Below, piece after piece: positions 18,501 to 28,976 of a stretch of DNA of 64,000 nucleotides. Below the pieces are notes generated by a model. It searched no databases. It worked only from the letters and a program-made list of their open reading frames with translations, and was not told the DNA's origin. Origin of the DNA: Arthrobacter sulfonylureivorans (GTDB lineage: Bacteria; Actinomycetota; Actinomycetes; Actinomycetales; Micrococcaceae); assembly GCA_004000035.1 (NCBI GenBank), contig RJAE01000001.1, positions 674,724 through 738,723 of the forward strand. Reading direction: 5' to 3'. Made by a program: the position numbers and the translations under genes. Each line of letters opens with the position of its first letter. The first letter of the stretch is position 1.

Positions 18501-19527
18501 CCGAACGCCCCGACCTGCCTGCAACCATTGCAGTACTCGGAGCAGGAAGCTGGGGCACTACCTTCGCCAAGGTAGTTGCTGACGCACACCCCGAGGTCGA
18601 AGTTCGGCTGTGGGCGCGGCGCCCCGAGGTGGCGGAGGAAATCAACACCCACCACCGGAATGCGAAGTACCTCAAGGACATCGTCCTGCCCGGCAACGTG
18701 GTTGCTTCCGCTGATGTGGCCGACGTCGTCGTCGACGCCCCGCTGGTAGTGCTGGCCGTGCCGGCCCAGACCCTCCGGCCGCAGCTGGCTTCCTGGAAAC
18801 CGTTGCTGGATCCGGAGGCAGTGGTGGTTTCGCTCATGAAGGGGTTGGAGCGCGGCAGCGACGCACGCATGAGCGAAGTAATCAAGGAAGAGCTGGGGCT
18901 GTCCGACGACCGCGTGGCCGTCATTTCCGGCCCCAACCTGGCCATGGAGATCGCGCGCAAGGAACCAACCGCGTCCGTGGTGGCCTGCACGGATGAAGAT
19001 GTGGCGCAGTGGATTGCCAGGCTCTGCACCGCCGCTTATTTCCGCCCGTATACCAATCCCGACGTCACCGGGGTTGAGATCGGCGGAATTGTCAAAAACG
19101 TCATTGCCTTGTGCGTGGGCATTTGCGACGGCAAGGGCATGGGCGACAACACCAAGGCCACGGTCATCACGCGCGGACTCGCGGAGACCACCCGGCTCAC
19201 CCTCGCCTTGGGCGGAGACGTGCAGACCATGGCCGGACTGGCCGGGCTGGGCGACCTCGTCGCCACCTGCTCGTCGCCGCTGTCGCGCAACCATACCGCC
19301 GGCCGCTTGCTGGGCGAGGGGCTGACGCTTGATGAAGTGTCCGAACAGATGACCCAGACGGCCGAAGGCATCAAGTCCGGCCGTGCGGTGTTGGATCTGG
19401 CCACCAAGCTCGGTGTCGACATGCCGATTACCGAGGCGGTGGTGGCCGTCCTCGAGGGGGAGATCGCCGTCGAGGAACTGGCCCCACGGCTTTTGGCCCG
19501 TGAACTCAAGTCCGAAGGTGAGCTGCA

Positions 19528-19531
<4 letters not shown>
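18497..19531 (+). CDS. gpsA: Glycerol-3-phosphate dehydrogenase [NAD(P)+]
   Basis: 344-residue cytosolic enzyme that reduces dihydroxyacetone phosphate to glycerol 3-phosphate for phospholipids. The Rossmann motif is VLGAGSWGTTFAKV (about residues 13-26), and GGIVKNVIALCVGICDG contains the catalytic lysine. It starts at GTG overlapping the plsC stop and ends overlapping the ddl GTG, so the operon is translationally coupled throughout. Confidence 0.95.
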
Positions 19532-20679
<1,148 letters not shown>

Positions 20680-20705
20680 CCGAAGAGGGCGTTTGCCTGC
20701 TTTAT

Positions 20706-20833
20706 CGGTGGTCGACCAAAGGCGTCTGCACCCTTAGCCGGTGGTAGACCAAAGGCGCTTTAGTAGTCGGTGGTCGACCAAAGGCGCTTGCGCCTGCGTG
20801 GAGACCCGCCTGCGTGGAGACCCGTGGAGACCC
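20706..20833. repeat. Dispersed palindromic repeat, degenerate half-elements (locus A)
   Basis: Three partial copies of the 42-nt arm lie in the interval between ddl and the DUF3515 gene. GGTGGTCGACCA followed by AAGGCG occurs at 20706 and 20768, and a variant with GGTGGTAGACCA at 20739. The third copy is complete to GTGGAGACC (20806), with a perfect AGGCGC/GCGCCT hairpin as its core. Fragments of GCGTGGAGACC are then reiterated to about 20833. It may also act as a terminator between the two convergent genes. Confidence 0.8.
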
Positions 20834-20846
20834 GCAGCGTGCGGAC

Positions 20847-21326
20847 CTACAACGTGTCCGAGATGCTCAGGCACTTGCGTTCCTGCGGAACCTCCGAGAC
20901 TGCCGCGGACAGATCCATCAGTACGGAACTCTCCGCCACGTCGTCGGGCTTGAAAATCAGTTCCGTGGCCGGCGTGCGCCCATACGTCGTCGCCGTCCAA
21001 TAGCCGTTCTCACCCTCGCGCAGCACCCAATCCACGTCATTGACGGAGACACACTGATCAGTCGTCGGACCGGGGACCTGGACTCCGCAGCGCAGGATCA
21101 CCTGCGACGGTTCCCCCCAAGCGGCGGTGGCCTGGCTGCTCGTCTCGCGGCGGGGGAAGTCGGCCACGTATTGGGGCAGGATCACCATCATCGGAGCGCA
21201 GCCGGGATTGGCAGCATCCGGTGCTGCGTCAACAGTGACCACGGGCGAGCAAGCCGTGAGGGTTCCCAACAATCCAAGCGACAACAGGGCAGCAAAGCGG
21301 AGGCGATTGGGGAAAACACGGGTCAT
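20847..21326 (-). CDS. DUF3515-type lipoprotein
   Basis: 159 residues with a lipoprotein signal: a basic start, a hydrophobic stretch and the lipobox LTAC at about residues 23-26, so it should be exported and lipid-anchored. The mature part has three further cysteines and matches in pattern the DUF3515 proteins found next to ddl in actinobacteria. Function unknown. TACGCT (21333-21338) ends 6 nt before the ATG, so the gene is a leaderless candidate. Confidence 0.75.
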   Translation of the reverse strand: MTRVFPNRLRFAALLSLGLLGTLTACSPVVTVDAAPDAANPGCAPMMVILPQYVADFPRRETSSQATAAWGEPSQVILRCGVQVPGPTTDQCVSVNDVDWVLREGENGYWTATTYGRTPATELIFKPDDVAESSVLMDLSAAVSEVPQERKCLSISDTL

Positions 21327-21461
21327 ACTGCTAGCGTATCCCGGTCCTTGCAGGCCGCTGGGGCCGCCGTGACGGCGGCCACGCCCAGTGGGGTTCCTGC
21401 AAGGGCAAGCCTGCCGCGGGCTTTATCCTATTAGGTAGCCCCTCCCAAGGAAGAGACCTCA

Positions 21462-22496
21462 TTGACTGCTGAACATGACAACGAGTACCGCCCACGGCGG
21501 CAGCGCCGCCAGCGCAAGAAAGACCCCATTCGAACGGTCTTCTTCACTCTGTTGGGCATTGTTGTTGTGGCCGCGATTGTTGGAGGTGGCTACATTTTCA
21601 ACCTCGCCAACTCTTTCAACAGCAAGTCGCAGACGATTGAGTCGGCCTTCCCGAGTAACCGGGCGGAGAAGGACCCCAACGACAAATCCGTCAACATTCT
21701 GCTCATGGGCTCGGACAGTCGCAACACCTCGGGGGAGAACCTCACCGAGACTTCGGATGGCAGCCGGTCTGACACCATGATGCTGATGCATATCCCGGAA
21801 AACCGGGAGAACGTCTATGTCATGTCGATCATGCGTGATACATGGGTGGACATCCCGGGCCAGGGTGAGCACAAGATCAACGCAGCCATGGCGTTCGGTG
21901 GTGTGCCGCTTGTGGTTGAAACCATTGAAGGCATGTTCGAGACGCGCGTCGACCACGTGGCCATCATCGACTTCTCGGGGTTCAAGGAACTCACGGATGC
22001 CCTGGGCGGGGTAGAGATCAACAACCCGGCGGCCTTCTCAGCGAACGGCTCGACCGGGGAACACTTCCCGGCGGGCACTCAGACTCTGGACGGCGAATCG
22101 GCCCTGTCCTTCGTGCGGGAGCGCAAAGCCTTCAGCGACGGCGATTATCAGCGCGTCCGCAACCAACAACTCTTCGTCAAGGCTCTGATGTCCGAGTTCC
22201 TGACGGCGGAAACGCTGACAAACCCGGTGCGCATCAACGAGGTTGTCGACGAATTTTCCCCCTTCGTCAGCGTTGATAATGACTTGAACGCCATGACCGC
22301 AGGCTCCTTGGGAGTGTCGCTTCGAGACGTGCGCTCGAATGACGTTCAGATGTTCACCCTTCCAACACTCGGCACGGGCACGTCCGCGGACGGCCAGTCG
22401 ATCGTGGTACCGGATGAGGAGGCCATCGCCGAGATCGCGGATGCTCTGCAGAGCGACAGCCTCGCCGAATACCTGAGCACCGCGGATCTGGAGTAG
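21462..22496 (+). CDS. LytR-CpsA-Psr (LCP) family glycopolymer transferase
   Basis: 344 residues: a basic cytoplasmic tail (RPRRQRRQRKKD), one transmembrane helix (about 24-46), and an extracellular LCP domain. Conserved LCP features are NILLMGSDSR (about residue 80), RSDTMMLMHI, MSIMRDTWVDIPG and the arginine block FVRERKAFSDGDYQRVRNQQ. LCP enzymes attach teichoic acids, arabinogalactan or capsular polymers from undecaprenyl carriers to peptidoglycan. The TTG at 21462 has AAGGAAGAGA upstream. It is near the cell-wall operon but on its own transcript. Confidence 0.92.
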   Translation: MTAEHDNEYRPRRQRRQRKKDPIRTVFFTLLGIVVVAAIVGGGYIFNLANSFNSKSQTIESAFPSNRAEKDPNDKSVNILLMGSDSRNTSGENLTETSDGSRSDTMMLMHIPENRENVYVMSIMRDTWVDIPGQGEHKINAAMAFGGVPLVVETIEGMFETRVDHVAIIDFSGFKELTDALGGVEINNPAAFSANGSTGEHFPAGTQTLDGESALSFVRERKAFSDGDYQRVRNQQLFVKALMSEFLTAETLTNPVRINEVVDEFSPFVSVDNDLNAMTAGSLGVSLRDVRSNDVQMFTLPTLGTGTSADGQSIVVPDEEAIAEIADALQSDSLAEYLSTADLE

Positions 22497-22612
22497 TTCC
22501 ACAGCGCCGTCGCGGCTTGCCGATGGGCTGGGCAGGCTGCGGTAGGCTCAGTTAACGCCGGAGAACTGAGGACGATCGTTGGCGGGCATCGCCGGCGCAT
22601 GCAGATGGGACC

Positions 22613-23584
22613 ATGTTGCAGACGAAGATTGCTGCCAATGCCGAAGCGCTGCGCCGCTGGCTGTCAAAAGCCGAAGTGGTACTCGGGAACCACAGTGACC
22701 GCCTGAACGCAATCAATATCTTTCCGGTGGCCGACGGCGACACCGGGACCAACCTCTATCTGACCATCCGGGCGGCGGCTCAGTCCGCCTCGGAAAACCC
22801 CACGAGCGACGTCGGTGAACTCCTGGCCGGAGCAGGCCAGGCAGCCATGGAGGAAGCACGCGGAAACTCGGGCACCTTGTTGTCCGTTTTCCTGGCTGCC
22901 CTGGCTGAGCCGTTGCGTGGAACCACCCGGTTGACCGGACCGCTGCTGGCTGCGGCCCTGCAGCGTGCCGAGATCCGCTGCTGGTCCGCGCTGAGCGAGC
23001 CGGTTGAGGGAACCATGCTCTCCGTCATCGCTGCGGTGTCGCGGGCCGCCTCGGCCGCGCACGGAGCCCAGCACGATGACAGCAATCATGGACTGGCGGC
23101 GACGCTGGAAGCGATCGTGGAGGAGGCTCTCGCCGCGGTTGTCAGGACCGAGGCCCAGCTGGGTGCCCTGGAATCGGCCCATATTGTCGACGCCGGGGCG
23201 GTGGGCTTCCTGCTCATCATGGACACCCTGCGTGCCAGTGCCCTGGGTGAGGGGCTGCAGCCCGAATTGCTGGACGGATTGCACGGCTTCAACGTGCAGG
23301 ATCCGCATTTGCATCTGGACCACATCGACGAAGGCGTCGAGGTAATGTGCACCATCAACCTCAGCCCGTTGGATGCTGCCACGCTGCGCCTGAAGCTGGA
23401 TGAGCTGGGCGATTCGGTCATCATGAGTGCGGTGACCGAAGTCGAAGGCGGGTACCGTTGGCGCGTCCACGCCCACGTGCCGGACGGCGATGCGGCCCTG
23501 GAACTCATCCGGGAGCTGGGTGAGCCGATGAACGTCACCATGACGGAACTGGCGGGCCCGCCGGAGCACACCCATGGCGGCTGA
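22613..23584 (+). CDS. DAK2-domain protein (FakA-like, short form)
   Basis: 323 residues. The DAK2 kinase domain is clear: NIFPVADGDTGTNLYLTI (about residues 34-51), GNSGTLLSVFL, and a further glycine-rich GAVGFLLIMD. FakA phosphorylates fatty acids bound to FakB, but FakA is usually over 500 residues; this protein keeps the DAK2 domain and only part of the rest. That short form beside recG is common in actinobacteria. The last 11 nt overlap the recG start. TAGGCT at 22543-22548 is a possible -10. Confidence 0.8.
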   Translation: MLQTKIAANAEALRRWLSKAEVVLGNHSDRLNAINIFPVADGDTGTNLYLTIRAAAQSASENPTSDVGELLAGAGQAAMEEARGNSGTLLSVFLAALAEPLRGTTRLTGPLLAAALQRAEIRCWSALSEPVEGTMLSVIAAVSRAASAAHGAQHDDSNHGLAATLEAIVEEALAAVVRTEAQLGALESAHIVDAGAVGFLLIMDTLRASALGEGLQPELLDGLHGFNVQDPHLHLDHIDEGVEVMCTINLSPLDAATLRLKLDELGDSVIMSAVTEVEGGYRWRVHAHVPDGDAALELIRELGEPMNVTMTELAGPPEHTHGG

Positions 23585-25763
23585 CCTGCCCGATGAGCTG
23601 GGTGTTCCGCTGGAGCGGCGGCTCGGCAAGCGTTCGGCGACGGCACTCGAAAAGCACCTGGGCATCACCCTGACCGGGGAACTGCTCAATTACTTTCCGC
23701 GGCGGTACCTGAAGCGCGGCGAACTGACCATGATTGCCGAGCTGCCGCGTGATGAGGACGCCAGCCTGGTGGCCCGGGTCCTGAAGTGCACGTCGCGCCG
23801 GATGCGCGCCCGCCGCGGCTCACTGACCGAAGTCGTGGTGACCGACAATTCCTCGGACATCAGCCTCACCTTCTTCAACGGCTACCAGGCCGAACGCGAA
23901 CTGAAGCCCGGCACGCTGGCCATGTTCTCCGGCAAGGTGACCTCCTACCGGGGCAGCCTCACGCTGACCAACCCGGACTATCAACTGCTCGAGGACGCCT
24001 TCGACTTCGACGCCGAGGAAGCCTTGCGTCCGGTACCGATGTACCCGGCCACGGCAAAACTCGGCAGCTGGCGGATCAAGGCCGCGGTGGATGCATTGCT
24101 GGACATCGTGGACCTCAGCCGCTTGGGAGACCCCATCCCGCCGGACATCGCCATCCGCGACGGCCTGCTTTCCCAGGCCGAGGCCTATGAACAGATCCAC
24201 CGGCCGGCCTCCATGGAGGCCGCCAACGCGGCCCGGGACCGTTTCCGCTACCAGGAGGCGCTGGTGCTACAGGCGGCGCTGGGACGGAAGCGGGCCATCG
24301 CGGCGGCAGAGCAGGCCACCGCGCGACCGGGACGGATCGGCGGAATCGCCGACAAGTTCGATGCCCGGTTGCCCTTCGAGCTGACCAACGGGCAGCGCGA
24401 CGTCGGAGAGACCATCGCCGCGGAGTTGGCAGGCCATGCGCCGATGAACCGGTTGCTGCAGGGGGAAGTCGGTTCGGGAAAGACCCTGGTCGCCCTCCGG
24501 GCGATGCTTCAAGTGGTCGATTCAGGCGGCCAGGCGGCGCTGCTCGCGCCGACCGAGGTCTTGGCCAGCCAGCACTACGAGTCGATCAGCCGAACGCTCG
24601 GCCCGCTGGCACAGGGCGGCATGCTCGGCGGCGACGCCGACGGCACCAAGGTGGTGCTGCTGACCGGATCGATGGCCGGAACCGCCAAGCGCAGGGCCCT
24701 GCTGGACGTAGCAACCGGGGAAGCGGGGATCGTCGTCGGCACCCATGCGCTGCTGTCCGAGACCGTGCAGTTCCTGGACCTGGGACTGGTGGTGGTGGAC
24801 GAGCAGCACCGGTTTGGTGTGGAGCAGCGGGACAAACTGCGCAGCCGGGCCGACACACCGCCGCATCTGCTGGTCATGACCGCCACTCCCATTCCCCGAA
24901 CGGTGGCGATGACGGTCTTCGGGGACCTGGAGACGTCGGTGTTGACCGAACTGCCTGCGGGGCGCGCGCCGATCACCACCCACATGGTGGCGCTGCAGGA
25001 ACACCCTGCGTGGGAGGACCGAATCTGGCAGCGCGCCCGCGAAGAGGTCGACGCCGGCCGGCAGGTCTACGTGGTTTGCCCCAAGATCGGCGACGACGAG
25101 CTTGAGGAGGCGGATCCGCCGGACGATCTGCAGCAGGAGCAACAGCGGCCGATGGCTTCGGTGGCCGCAATCATCGAGCACATCAGCAGCCTGCCGGCGC
25201 TCTCCGGCGTGCGGATTGGCATGCTGCACGGGCGGATGGAGTCCGAGCAGAAGGCCGCCGCCATGGCGGAGTTCAACGACGGCACCCTGGACATCCTGGT
25301 CTCGACCACGGTGATCGAGGTCGGCGTCGACGTGCATAATGCCACCATGATGGTGATCCTGGACGCCGACCGTTTCGGGATTTCGCAGCTCCACCAGCTC
25401 CGCGGCCGGGTGGGCCGAGGCGGCCTCCCGGGGACCTGTCTGCTGGTGACGCAGCTGGAACCGGGCCACCCCAGCCGGGAGCGGCTGCAGGCCGTCGCCG
25501 CCACCACCGACGGATTCGAACTGTCCCAGGCCGACCTGCAGCTGCGGCGTGAAGGCGACATCCTCGGGGCCTCGCAATCGGGAGGCAAATCGACCCTGAA
25601 GCTCCTACGGGTGATCAAGGACGAAGCAGTCATCGCCCGTGCCCGTGAAGACGCCACCGCCATCTTGCAGCATGACTCCACGCTGTCCCAGTATCCGGAG
25701 CTGGCGGAGGCCATCGAGCTGTACCTTAACCCCGAACGCGAGGCCTTCCTTGAGCGCGGGTAG
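23574..25763 (+). CDS. recG: ATP-dependent DNA helicase RecG
   Basis: 729-residue branch-migration helicase acting on stalled forks and recombination intermediates. An N-terminal OB-fold wedge domain (about 60-150) precedes Walker A GEVGSGKT (about 297), motif II DEQHRFGVEQRD (about 408), TATPIPRT (motif III) and the C-terminal helicase half with STTVIEVGVDV and QLRGRVGRGG. The start ATG overlaps the DAK2 gene. Confidence 0.97.
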   Translation: MAADLPDELGVPLERRLGKRSATALEKHLGITLTGELLNYFPRRYLKRGELTMIAELPRDEDASLVARVLKCTSRRMRARRGSLTEVVVTDNSSDISLTFFNGYQAERELKPGTLAMFSGKVTSYRGSLTLTNPDYQLLEDAFDFDAEEALRPVPMYPATAKLGSWRIKAAVDALLDIVDLSRLGDPIPPDIAIRDGLLSQAEAYEQIHRPASMEAANAARDRFRYQEALVLQAALGRKRAIAAAEQATARPGRIGGIADKFDARLPFELTNGQRDVGETIAAELAGHAPMNRLLQGEVGSGKTLVALRAMLQVVDSGGQAALLAPTEVLASQHYESISRTLGPLAQGGMLGGDADGTKVVLLTGSMAGTAKRRALLDVATGEAGIVVGTHALLSETVQFLDLGLVVVDEQHRFGVEQRDKLRSRADTPPHLLVMTATPIPRTVAMTVFGDLETSVLTELPAGRAPITTHMVALQEHPAWEDRIWQRAREEVDAGRQVYVVCPKIGDDELEEADPPDDLQQEQQRPMASVAAIIEHISSLPALSGVRIGMLHGRMESEQKAAAMAEFNDGTLDILVSTTVIEVGVDVHNATMMVILDADRFGISQLHQLRGRVGRGGLPGTCLLVTQLEPGHPSRERLQAVAATTDGFELSQADLQLRREGDILGASQSGGKSTLKLLRVIKDEAVIARAREDATAILQHDSTLSQYPELAEAIELYLNPEREAFLERG

Positions 25764-25766
25764 CCG

Positions 25767-26357
25767 GTGAGCCGGATTGTGGCCGGCGTGGCCGGGGGAC
25801 TGACCCTGGCGAGCGTCCCGGGCGACAACACGAGGCCGACCACGGACCGGGTCAAGGAAGCGCTGTTCTCCCGGCTGGAGTCCTACGACGTCATAGCGGG
25901 TGCACGGGTGCTCGACCTCTTCGCCGGCTCCGGGGCACTGGGAGTCGAGACTGCCAGCCGTGGCGCCGCCACAGTCGATTTGGTGGAGGCAGCAGACAAG
26001 GCCGCCACGGTGTGCCGGCGAAACGCCGATTTGGTCAACCAGAAGCTGGGCCGGAAGACGGCCACCGTTCACCGCATGAAAGCGGAACGTTTCCTTGACG
26101 ACCTGCCGGCGGGACAACATTGGGACCTGGTGCTGATGGATCCGCCCTATCCGCTGGGGGAGGACGCGCTCAGCGGCGTCCTCGGCTCTCTGTCCGCCTA
26201 CCTTGCCGACGGCGCGGTGGTCGTCGTCGAGCGCTCTTCGCGTTCCCCGGAACCCGCATGGCCGGAAGGGCTCGAGCGGTTTGCGGTCAAGAAGTACGGC
26301 GAGACCCAGCTATGGTTCGCCGAGCCGGCGATGGAGCCGTCAGCCCCCGGCGAATGA
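25767..26357 (+). CDS. rsmD: 16S rRNA (guanine966-N2)-methyltransferase
   Basis: 196-residue SAM-dependent methyltransferase. The SAM motif is VLDLFAGSGALGVE (about residues 46-59) and the catalytic N4/N2 motif is LMDPPYPLG (about 123). RPTTDRVKEALFS at the N-terminus is the RsmD signature. The GTG start is 3 bp after recG. Its 3' end overlaps the convergent methyltransferase gene by 18 bp. coaD, its usual downstream partner, is separated by a minus-strand gene pair. Confidence 0.93.
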   Translation: MSRIVAGVAGGLTLASVPGDNTRPTTDRVKEALFSRLESYDVIAGARVLDLFAGSGALGVETASRGAATVDLVEAADKAATVCRRNADLVNQKLGRKTATVHRMKAERFLDDLPAGQHWDLVLMDPPYPLGEDALSGVLGSLSAYLADGAVVVVERSSRSPEPAWPEGLERFAVKKYGETQLWFAEPAMEPSAPGE

Positions 26358-27110
26358 CTCAAGCTCTGGGCCGGTGAGCACTGCCGCCGGATGCGGACCT
26401 GCGGCCAGGAGCGCGTCGGTCCACACAGGCGACCAGCCGTCACGGCGGGCGGCGAGCACGATGTTGCCGGCCCTGGTGCTGGTGAACATGCCGGTTTCGG
26501 CGAGGGCAGCCACGGACCCGGCGGCCGACCCCAGCTCTCTGGCCTGCAGTTTCGCGAACGTCAGCGGCGGATCATCGCCCACGTTGACCAGCAGCACACC
26601 GTCGGGCTCCAGCACGTCCAGCAACTCTTCGTAAAAGCCAGCGGTGGTGAGATGTTCCGGGGCGTCGTCGCCGGCAAAGACGTCCAGCACGATGACGTCG
26701 AACGCCCCCTCAATATCGCCGAAAGCCACTTCCTGCCGCGCATCGCCGAAGTGGACCTCGAGATCGGTGCCTTCAGGCATCGGCAGGTGCTCGAGGACGA
26801 AGTCCAACAGTTCCCGCTCCAACTCCACGGCCACTTGTTCGGAACCGGGGCGGGTGGCCTGCACATAGCGGGCCAGCGTCAGGGCGCCGGCTCCCAGATG
26901 GAGGAACCGGAGCGGGACTCCGCTCGGGCCCGAGAGATCGACGACGTTGGCAATCCTGCGCAGGTATTCGTAGAACACGTCGTCGGGATGCCGCAGATTG
27001 ACGTGCGATTGCTCCGAGCCGCCGATGCTGAGGACGTAGGACCCCGGAACGCGGTCGTCCTTCTCGATGCTGGCGTGCAGGCCGCTGCCGCCGAGATAAC
27101 GTTCAGCCAT
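26340..27110 (-). CDS. Spermidine synthase-like methyltransferase-fold protein
   Basis: 256 residues with the nucleotide-binding motif FLHLGAGALTLARYV (about 69-83), DLEVHFGDARQEV and DVIVLDVFAGDDAPEHL, as in spermidine-synthase-like proteins. It lacks obvious polyamine-pocket signatures, so the substrate is unknown. It starts 3 bp after the aminotransferase stop on the same strand and is probably co-transcribed with it. Its 3' end overlaps rsmD by 18 bp. Confidence 0.75.
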   Translation of the reverse strand: MAERYLGGSGLHASIEKDDRVPGSYVLSIGGSEQSHVNLRHPDDVFYEYLRRIANVVDLSGPSGVPLRFLHLGAGALTLARYVQATRPGSEQVAVELERELLDFVLEHLPMPEGTDLEVHFGDARQEVAFGDIEGAFDVIVLDVFAGDDAPEHLTTAGFYEELLDVLEPDGVLLVNVGDDPPLTFAKLQARELGSAAGSVAALAETGMFTSTRAGNIVLAARRDGWSPVWTDALLAAGPHPAAVLTGPELESFAGG

Positions 27111-27113
27111 GGC

Positions 27114-28355
27114 TCAGGCGCCTTTCTTCAGGGAGGCGAGGCGCTGGGCGGCGTCCTGCAGGACCTCGGTCTTCTTGCAGAAAGCGAAGCGCAGCAGCGA
27201 ACGGGTCCGCCGGGCGCCGTCGGGGTGGCAGAACACCGGCACCGGGATGGCAGCAACACCGATCTGCTCCGGCATCCGCCGCGCCAGTTCCAGTGAGTCG
27301 GCAAAGCCCAGCGGAGCGGTGTCCACGTTGACGAAGTAGGTGCCCTGCGGCGTGAAGACGTCAAAGCCCGCTTCCCGCAGGCCGTCGCTGAGCAGATCGC
27401 GCTTGGCCTTCAGGTCTCGGGCGACGCCGTTGTAGAAGGCGTCAGGCAGTCCGAGCCCCAGTGCCACAGCATCCTGGAACGGAGCGCCCGAACTGTACGT
27501 GAGGAACTGTTTGACCGTCCGCACCGCCGCCACCAGATCCGCCGGGCCGGAGAGCCAGCCGACCTTCCAGCCGGTGAAGGAAAACGTCTTTCCGGCCGAG
27601 GAGATGGTGAGTGTCCGCTCCGCCGCACCCGGCAGCGTCGCGATCGGGATGTGCGGGACATCGAAGGTGAGGTGTTCGTAGACCTCGTCGGTGACGATCA
27701 GCGCATCGTAGCGGTGTGCCAGTTCGACGATCCGGGTCAGCGCTTCACGGGAGAACACGCTGCCCATGGGGTTGTGCGGGTTGTTGACCACCACCATGCG
27801 GGTGCGCTCCGAGAAGGCACCTTCCAGTGCATCGAGGTCGGGCTGGAAATCCGGAGCCAGCAGCGGCGCCGTGGTGTGCCGGGCGCCGCTCAATCCGATG
27901 ACCGCGCCGTAGGCGTCATAAAAGGGTTCGAAGGTCAGGACTTCGTCGCCCGGTCCGGTCAGCGCCAGCAGGGTCGCTGCCAGAGCTTCCGTTGCTCCGG
28001 TGGTGACGATGATTTCAGTTTCCGGGTCCGGGGTCAGCCCGTAGAACCGCTCCTGATGACGCGCGACGGCGGTGCGCAGCGTGAGCGTCCCTTTTCCCGG
28101 CGCGTACTGGTTGGCGCCGTTGCGGATCGCGTCCATCGCGGCGGCAGCGATTTCGGCCGGACCGTCCTCGTCGGGGAAGCCTTGTCCCAGATTGATGGCA
28201 CCGGTCCGGGCCGCCAGCGTGGTCATCTCTTCGAAAATCGTCACACCGAGCCCGCCGTCGTCGCCGAGGAGGTTCGAACCTGCCGCGGTCCGCTGCCATG
28301 GGGCAGCAACGTCGTCCCGGCGTCCGTGGACGAGTTGCCTCATTGCTGTGCTCAT
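27114..28355 (-). CDS. Class I/II PLP-dependent aminotransferase
   Basis: 413 residues from the ATG at 28355 (MSTAMRQL); an ATG 12 nt further in is an alternative. Typical fold-type I sites are INLGQGFPDEDGP, VVNNPHNPMG (about residue 190), VTDEVYEHLTF and the PLP lysine in ISSAGKTFSFTGWKVGW (about 260). The closest functional groups are methionine/kynurenine aminotransferases and succinyldiaminopimelate aminotransferase; the sequence alone does not decide. It is divergent from coaD; the 75-bp spacer would hold both promoters. Confidence 0.85.
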   Translation of the reverse strand: MSTAMRQLVHGRRDDVAAPWQRTAAGSNLLGDDGGLGVTIFEEMTTLAARTGAINLGQGFPDEDGPAEIAAAAMDAIRNGANQYAPGKGTLTLRTAVARHQERFYGLTPDPETEIIVTTGATEALAATLLALTGPGDEVLTFEPFYDAYGAVIGLSGARHTTAPLLAPDFQPDLDALEGAFSERTRMVVVNNPHNPMGSVFSREALTRIVELAHRYDALIVTDEVYEHLTFDVPHIPIATLPGAAERTLTISSAGKTFSFTGWKVGWLSGPADLVAAVRTVKQFLTYSSGAPFQDAVALGLGLPDAFYNGVARDLKAKRDLLSDGLREAGFDVFTPQGTYFVNVDTAPLGFADSLELARRMPEQIGVAAIPVPVFCHPDGARRTRSLLRFAFCKKTEVLQDAAQRLASLKKGA

Positions 28356-28417
28356 GACTCCCAGTATTACCACTGAAGTGTTACCGCTGCGCGTGGTGCG
28401 CGGCCTGCCGGATCGGC

Positions 28418-28431
28418 TAGATTCGACTCTA
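28418..28431 (+). promoter_or_regulatory. Candidate leaderless -10 of coaD
   Basis: TAGATT (28418-28423) ends 7 nt before the coaD ATG, with no ribosome binding site between. Confidence 0.5.
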
Positions 28432-28928
28432 TGCGCCGTGCTATCTGCCCAGGATCCTACGACCCGCTCCACAAAGGCCACGTGGAGATCATTGCCCGTG
28501 CCGCGAGCATGTATGACGAGGTCATCGTCGCCGTCTCGACCAACTACGCGAAGAAGTACCGCTTCAGTCTGGAGGAAAGGCTCGCCATGGCCCGCGAGAC
28601 GCTGTCCTACCTCCGCGGGGTGAGCGTTGAACCAATGGGCGACGGCCTGCTCGCTGAATACTGCCGCAGCCGTGGGGCCGGAGTCATCGTCAAGGGCCTG
28701 CGCTCGTCGCAGGACTACTACTACGAGCTGCCGATGGCCCAGATGAACCGGCATCTGGCCGGAATCGAGACAGTGTTTCTCGCTGGCGAGAACAGCTATT
28801 CGCATGTCTCCTCAACGCTGATCAAAGAAGTTGCGTCACTGGGCGGAGACATTTCCGAATTCGTGCCCAAGGCGGTCCTCAACCGCTTTCGCGCCGGGGG
28901 AGCAGCCCCGATATCAGCGTCCGAGTAA
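28431..28928 (+). CDS. coaD: Phosphopantetheine adenylyltransferase
   Basis: 165-residue enzyme of coenzyme A synthesis that adenylates 4'-phosphopantetheine. ICPGSYDPLHKGHVEII (residues 5-21) holds the nucleotidyltransferase GH motif, and KGLRSSQDYYYELPMAQMN and SSTLIKEVASLGGD are diagnostic. The HKGH form replaces the commoner TNGH, but the catalytic histidine is kept. Confidence 0.94.
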   Translation: MRRAICPGSYDPLHKGHVEIIARAASMYDEVIVAVSTNYAKKYRFSLEERLAMARETLSYLRGVSVEPMGDGLLAEYCRSRGAGVIVKGLRSSQDYYYELPMAQMNRHLAGIETVFLAGENSYSHVSSTLIKEVASLGGDISEFVPKAVLNRFRAGGAAPISASE

Positions 28929-28962
28929 CGTGGTGCGATTACGGCTGAGTGGTTGCTTCGGC

Positions 28963-28976
28963 TAATCTCGTACCCA
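28963..28976 (+). promoter_or_regulatory. Candidate leaderless -10 of galU
   Basis: TAATCT (28963-28968) ends 7 nt before the ATG at 28976, and no ribosome binding site is present. This spacing is the reason to prefer 28976 over an in-frame upstream start at 28949. Confidence 0.5.

Noticed and set aside
28431-28928. HKGH instead of TNGH in CoaD as an inactivating change
   Set aside because: The catalytic histidine and the other conserved blocks are present.
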